From Alphaproteobacteria bacterium UBA6411 (GTDB lineage Bacteria; Pseudomonadota; Alphaproteobacteria; CAAGCB01; CAG-977), in contig DJPN01000038.1 of the NCBI GenBank assembly GCA_002438565.1, positions 1 to 27,142 on the forward strand: a stretch of 27,142 nucleotides of DNA, given 5' to 3'. Shown here piece by piece: positions 25,379 through 27,142 of this stretch. The translations under genes were made by a program, and so were the position numbers. Positions within the stretch are counted from its first letter, which is position 1. Each line of letters begins with the position of its first letter. The notes under the pieces are model-generated. The model ran no database searches. It was not told the origin of the DNA and worked only from the letters and a program-made list of their open reading frames with translations.

Positions 25379-25900
25379 ATGACGAAACAACCGAAACAGA
25401 CAAAAACAACCCCTTCCGCCGTTGAAGAACCGAAGCATTTGTACTTGCTGCGTCATGGCAAAGCGTCCAAAAAGGACAAATATCCCGACGCGGACAGACC
25501 TTTGGCAAAACGCGGGCGCAAAGACGTTAAAAAACTGAAAAAAATGCTGCGCGCCATGGAACTGCAGCCCGACTTGATTTTGTGTTCACCGGCAATGCGG
25601 ACGCGAGAAACTTTGGAACGCGTCATAGATGTGTTTGACGGAACGGAAATTGTGTTTATGGACACGCTTTACAACGCGGAAGCCGATGAAATCATTCATA
25701 TTCTGCATCAGCTTTCACCGGAAAAGAAAGAGGTTCTGCTGGTCGGACACAATCCGTCTTTGGCCAAATTGGTGGCTTTGAGCAAACAGCAAAATCCGGA
25801 TCGTTTCCCGACGGCAACACTTGCCTGCATCGAAATCAACGGCGGCTGGAGCGATTTTTCGATGGCAGATTCCCGCTTTATCGGAGCGGCGCGACATTAA
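25379..25900 (+). CDS. SixA-type histidine phosphatase
   Basis: A 173-residue histidine-phosphatase-superfamily protein. The catalytic motif is LLRHGKAS with H26 as the phosphate acceptor, R25 beside it, and a second His at H124 in VGHNPSL. The compact size and RHG-KAS layout resemble SixA, which removes phosphate from phosphohistidine proteins such as HPt domains or NPr. The first 18 residues are a charged, disordered extension. GAAAGGAT lies 8 bases upstream of the ATG. It is divergent from ppk1. A link to polyphosphate or phosphohistidine turnover is suggestive only. Confidence 0.87.
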   Translation: MTKQPKQTKTTPSAVEEPKHLYLLRHGKASKKDKYPDADRPLAKRGRKDVKKLKKMLRAMELQPDLILCSPAMRTRETLERVIDVFDGTEIVFMDTLYNAEADEIIHILHQLSPEKKEVLLVGHNPSLAKLVALSKQQNPDRFPTATLACIEINGGWSDFSMADSRFIGAARH

Positions 25901-25961
25901 ACCTTGTCGTTGAAACGAAAACAGGATAGGGTAAAGCACTTTTAATAACGGAGTGCTCGCT

Positions 25962-26594
25962 ATGAATGAAGCCGTTTTTGTGCTGTTGGATGAATTTGCG
26001 GATTGGGAGCTTGCCCCCATTGCGTCCGTCATCAACCAGTTCCCGAATTGGACGGTGAAAACCGCCGCACCGGCAAAAGCGGCTTTACGTTCAATCGGAG
26101 GCATATCCGTTGTTCCGGATTGCACTTTCGGTGAAATTTCATGGAGCGCTTGCAAGGGGGTGTTTTTAATCGGCGGAAATTCATGGCGCACTCCGGCCGC
26201 CGCTTCTGTCAAAGCTTTGGTTGAAAAAGCTTCGGAACAAAATATCGTCATCGGGGCGATTTGCGATGCGACGACTTTCCTTGCTTCGATAGGAGTTTTA
26301 AATACTGTCCGGCATACGGGGAATGTGCTTTCCGATTTGGAACTGTCCAACCAATACAACGGGCAGGGGCTTTATCAAAACGTTCCTGCCGTTTGCGACC
26401 AAAATATCATTACCGCGAACGGGTGCGCGCCATTGGAATTCGCGCGCGAAGCTGTTAAAGCTCTTGGAATACTTGACAGCGCAGAGGCTGAAAAATGGTA
26501 CAAAGTGTTCAAACAGGGCTTTTATGATGCACCGCAGGAAGCTTTTTGGTGGTTCGGTAAAATGCGGGAATTGAAAGGATGTCAATCATTTTAA
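25962..26594 (+). CDS. DJ-1/PfpI family protein
   Basis: A 210-residue member of the DJ-1/ThiJ/PfpI superfamily, which includes glyoxalases, chaperone-like deglycases and amidotransferase-like proteins. The nucleophile-elbow cysteine is C101 in IVIGAICDATTFLAS, and the N-terminal FVLLDEFADWELAPI is typical of the YdeA/YoaZ branch. A C-terminal helix with EAFWWFGKM follows. No signal peptide. CGGAG lies 8 bases before the ATG at 25962. An in-frame GTG at 25953 is less likely. The exact substrate is unknown. Its stop region overlaps the small LprI-like remnant. Confidence 0.88.
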   Translation: MNEAVFVLLDEFADWELAPIASVINQFPNWTVKTAAPAKAALRSIGGISVVPDCTFGEISWSACKGVFLIGGNSWRTPAAASVKALVEKASEQNIVIGAICDATTFLASIGVLNTVRHTGNVLSDLELSNQYNGQGLYQNVPAVCDQNIITANGCAPLEFAREAVKALGILDSAEAEKWYKVFKQGFYDAPQEAFWWFGKMRELKGCQSF

Positions 26595-26668
26595 TGACTT
26601 CCATGCTGACACCCCTTGCGGCAAAAAAAATCAATCCCAATTTTGACTGCGCCAAGGCCTATTCTTGA
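26579..26668 (+). pseudogene. Truncated LprI/DUF1311-like remnant
   Basis: A 29-codon frame overlapping the end of the DJ-1 gene. A short hydrophobic stretch (IILMTSMLTPLAA) is followed by NPNFDCAKAYS and a TGA stop at 26666. The FDCAKA segment after a signal-like sequence matches the start of LprI-type (DUF1311) lysozyme-inhibitor-like domains. These continue with an E-x-x-IC motif, which is absent in all three frames downstream. I infer a gene fragment left by deletion. A genuine short peptide, possibly started at 26594 (TAATG), cannot be excluded. Confidence 0.4.
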
Positions 26669-26751
26669 TTATTGATAACCAGAAATCCGGAAAGAGGTTA
26701 TTTTTTAGCGGGCAGAGCGGATAATATAATCTTTGCTCATATTGTAAACGA
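26669..26751. other. AT-rich gap before the terminator
   Basis: No gene seen. A TATAAT hexamer occurs at 26725-26730 but has no acceptable -35. Any transcript would end about 40 bases later at the terminator, so I do not call a promoter. Confidence 0.4.
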
Positions 26752-26780
26752 AAGTCCTGCTTCGGCAGGGCTTTTTTTTG
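26752..26780 (+). terminator. Rho-independent terminator after the DJ-1 gene
   Basis: AAGTCCTGC (26752-26760), TTCG tetraloop and GCAGGGCTT (26765-26773), followed by more Ts to 26779. A textbook terminator with one G-T pair. Confidence 0.88.
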
Positions 26781-26781
26781 C

Positions 26782-26813
26782 TTGCAATCCGTAACGAGAA
26801 ATGGCATTATAAT
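26782..26813 (+). promoter_or_regulatory. Candidate promoter of the short antisense RNA
   Basis: TTGCAA (26782-26787) followed 17 bases later by CATTAT with an upstream TGG (extended -10), or 20 bases later by a perfect TATAAT (26808-26813). Both place transcription start at about 26816-26820, inside the first copy of the 12-nt repeat. Confidence 0.5.
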
Positions 26814-26816
26814 AAG

Positions 26817-26828
26817 TGCTTATGCATC
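26817..26828 (+). repeat. 12-nt direct repeat, copy 1
   Basis: TGCTTATGCATC, identical to 26973-26984, in the same orientation. It lies at the predicted 5' end of the short plus-strand RNA. Confidence 0.8.
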
Positions 26829-26892
26829 ATACAAAAGAAACAAGCCCCCTACTTAAATGAGTTCCATTCATAGAAAGAGGGGGCTTGCTTTT
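26818..26892 (+). ncRNA. Candidate antisense RNA (antitoxin-like), about 75 nt
   Basis: Defined by the promoter at 26782-26813 and the terminator hairpin at 26841-26887. It contains no reading frame of note. Its 5' end would carry 9-11 bases complementary in trans to the start-codon region of the small peptide mRNA. Its terminator stem-loop is the exact complement of the end of that mRNA. Both features are those of an RNA that blocks toxin translation. Its existence is inferred from sequence only. Confidence 0.42.
26841..26887. terminator. Bidirectional terminator shared by peptide mRNA and antisense RNA
   Basis: CAAGCCCCCT (26841-26850) pairs with AGGGGGCTTG (26878-26887), with a 27-nt loop containing a small ATGA/TCAT stem. 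T-rich runs follow on both strands (CTTTTCT on plus, TTTCTTTT on minus). Confidence 0.75.
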
Positions 26893-26902
26893 CTCACCTA
26901 AC

Positions 26903-26983
26903 CTACCAAGCTTCTTTTATAAAGCTCAGCAAGAAAAGTATAGCTAACACAATGAGTGTTAGCGGGTTTGCTTGCTTATGCAT
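26903..26983 (-). CDS. Small hydrophobic peptide, candidate type I toxin
   Basis: A 26-residue peptide starting MHKQANPL, with one predicted membrane helix (about residues 8-22, rich in Leu, Ile, Val and Phe) and a short charged/aromatic end, IKEAW. A strong Shine-Dalgarno, AAAGGAGG, stands 4 bases before the ATG at 26983. That Shine-Dalgarno is inside a hairpin (26985-27010). The coding region contains an 8-bp stem (GCTAACAC/GTGTTAGC, 26943-26963). Small membrane-active peptides of this size with structured leaders are typical of type I toxins such as Fst, Ibs or TxpA. I see no sequence match to a named family. A longer in-frame reading up to 27139 has no good start signal. Confidence rests on layout rather than homology. 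Confidence 0.5.
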   Translation of the reverse strand: MHKQANPLTLIVLAILFLLSFIKEAW

Positions 26984-26984
26984 C
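26973..26984 (+). repeat. 12-nt direct repeat, copy 2, over the peptide start codon
   Basis: TGCTTATGCATC, identical to 26817-26828. On the minus strand it reads GATGCATAAGCA, which includes the ATG of the small peptide and its codons 2-4. Confidence 0.8.
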
Positions 26985-27010
26985 TTTCCTCCTTTTGTTA
27001 GAGGTGGAAA
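26985..27010 (-). promoter_or_regulatory. Hairpin sequestering the Shine-Dalgarno of the small peptide
   Basis: In the minus-strand RNA, UUUCC (27010-27006) pairs with GGAAA (26989-26985). After one A-A mismatch, CCU (27004-27002) pairs with AGG (26993-26991), with an 8-nt loop. The GGAGG ribosome-binding core is thereby locked in the 3' arm. Confidence 0.55.
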
Positions 27011-27029
27011 TAAAGCATCGAACAAGCAA

Positions 27030-27066
27030 GTCCGGGAATCGGACTCGCTGTCCGACACCGAGGACA
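27030..27066 (-). promoter_or_regulatory. Leader with mutually exclusive hairpins
   Basis: Three stems compete. GTCCG (27030-27034) with CGGAC (27040-27044). TCGGAC (27039-27044) with GTCCGA (27050-27055). TGTCC (27049-27053) with GGACA (27062-27066). Only alternate ones can form together, as in a folding switch. They lie in the predicted 5' leader of the small peptide mRNA. Confidence 0.4.
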
Positions 27067-27095
27067 GTTCTACAACAAGAACTATCCGAACGCAA
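27067..27095 (-). promoter_or_regulatory. Candidate promoter of the small peptide mRNA
   Basis: On the minus strand, TTGCGT (27095-27090), 17-nt spacer and TAGAAC (27072-27067), giving a leader of about 75 bases. The spacer opens TCGGATA, similar to the rpoZ and tRNA-Ser upstream regions. The -10 overlaps an AGTTCT/AGAACT palindrome (27066-27083). A promoter further right, outside the window, remains possible. Confidence 0.38.
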
Positions 27096-27142
27096 CGCTT
27101 TTTGATAAGGTGGCGATTACTCTCATTCAAAAAGGGCAATGA

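Noticed and set aside
25922..25932. AGGATAGGGT near the DJ-1 gene, resembling the tRNA-Ser end
   Set aside because: Only about 9 bases match and no other part of the repeat is present. This is expected by chance.
26725..26730. TATAAT before the terminator at 26752
   Set aside because: No -35 element at a normal distance, and the transcript would be only about 40 bases long.
27030..27083. tRNA-like series of stems
   Set aside because: The would-be anticodon stem AGTTCT/AGAACT leaves a 6- or 8-base loop instead of 7, and there is no acceptor stem or CCA.
26903..27139. A 78-residue minus-strand reading frame extending the small peptide upstream
   Set aside because: Its start would be a TTG with no ribosome site, and the added part runs through palindromic leader sequence. 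The internal ATG at 26983 has a near-perfect Shine-Dalgarno.
27014..27142. Open plus-strand frame ending at a TGA on the window edge
   Set aside because: It has no usable start codon after the TAA at 27011, no family match, and overlaps the palindromic leader. It is probably chance, although a gene fragment cannot be fully excluded.

Overview
The window reads as a chromosomal segment of an alphaproteobacterium with roughly balanced GC. The evidence is gene order. There is the rpoZ-rel-acpS-lepB-rnc-era-recO-parC run, with a NYN-domain gene and a family 5 uracil-DNA glycosylase gene divergent from rpoZ. There is also an rlpA-dacA-tmk-holB-tatD-metallo-beta-lactamase run. Both are classic alphaproteobacterial neighbourhoods. 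Many junctions are tight (ATGA, TAATG or 7-11 bp overlaps), which suggests a compact, streamlined and possibly host-associated lineage. I cannot place the species.

Layout. 1-186: an unrecognised edge and a terminator. 187-984 (-): a secreted beta-barrel-like outer-membrane protein, divergent from an MFS exporter and htpX (1082-3384, +). 3367-4630 (-): uracil-DNA glycosylase and NYN protein, convergent with htpX. 4819-13003 (+): rpoZ, rel, acpS, lepB, rnc, era, recO, parC, joining transcription, stringent response, lipid-carrier activation, protein export, RNA processing, ribosome assembly and DNA repair/topology. 13007-13487: parC terminator, two tandem ~168-bp palindrome-rich repeats each carrying the 3' end of a tRNA, and tRNA-Ser(UGA) on the minus strand. 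13622-14218: an unrecognised two-part protein. 14316-21524 (+): mltB-like transglycosylase, rlpA, dacA (cell-wall remodelling), then tmk, holB, tatD and a PhnP-like hydrolase. 21558-25231 (-): ppk1 followed by a two-domain PPK2, a polyphosphate module, with a divergent SixA-type phosphatase (25379-25900). 25962-26594: a DJ-1/PfpI protein.

The most unusual part is the right end (26579-27142). A truncated LprI/DUF1311-like remnant is followed by a locus laid out like a type I toxin-antitoxin system. It has a 26-residue hydrophobic peptide (-) whose Shine-Dalgarno sits in a hairpin. A convergent short RNA (+) is predicted, and both transcripts share one bidirectional terminator. A 12-nt direct repeat puts sequence complementary to the peptide start codon at the predicted 5' end of the short RNA. 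This is the architecture of the par/Fst locus, in an unexpected phylum and with no sequence similarity that I can claim.

The second notable item is the tRNA-Ser-linked tandem repeat. It resembles in design, not sequence, the tyrT/rtT repeats of E. coli. No CRISPR array, complete insertion sequence, prophage or rRNA was seen.
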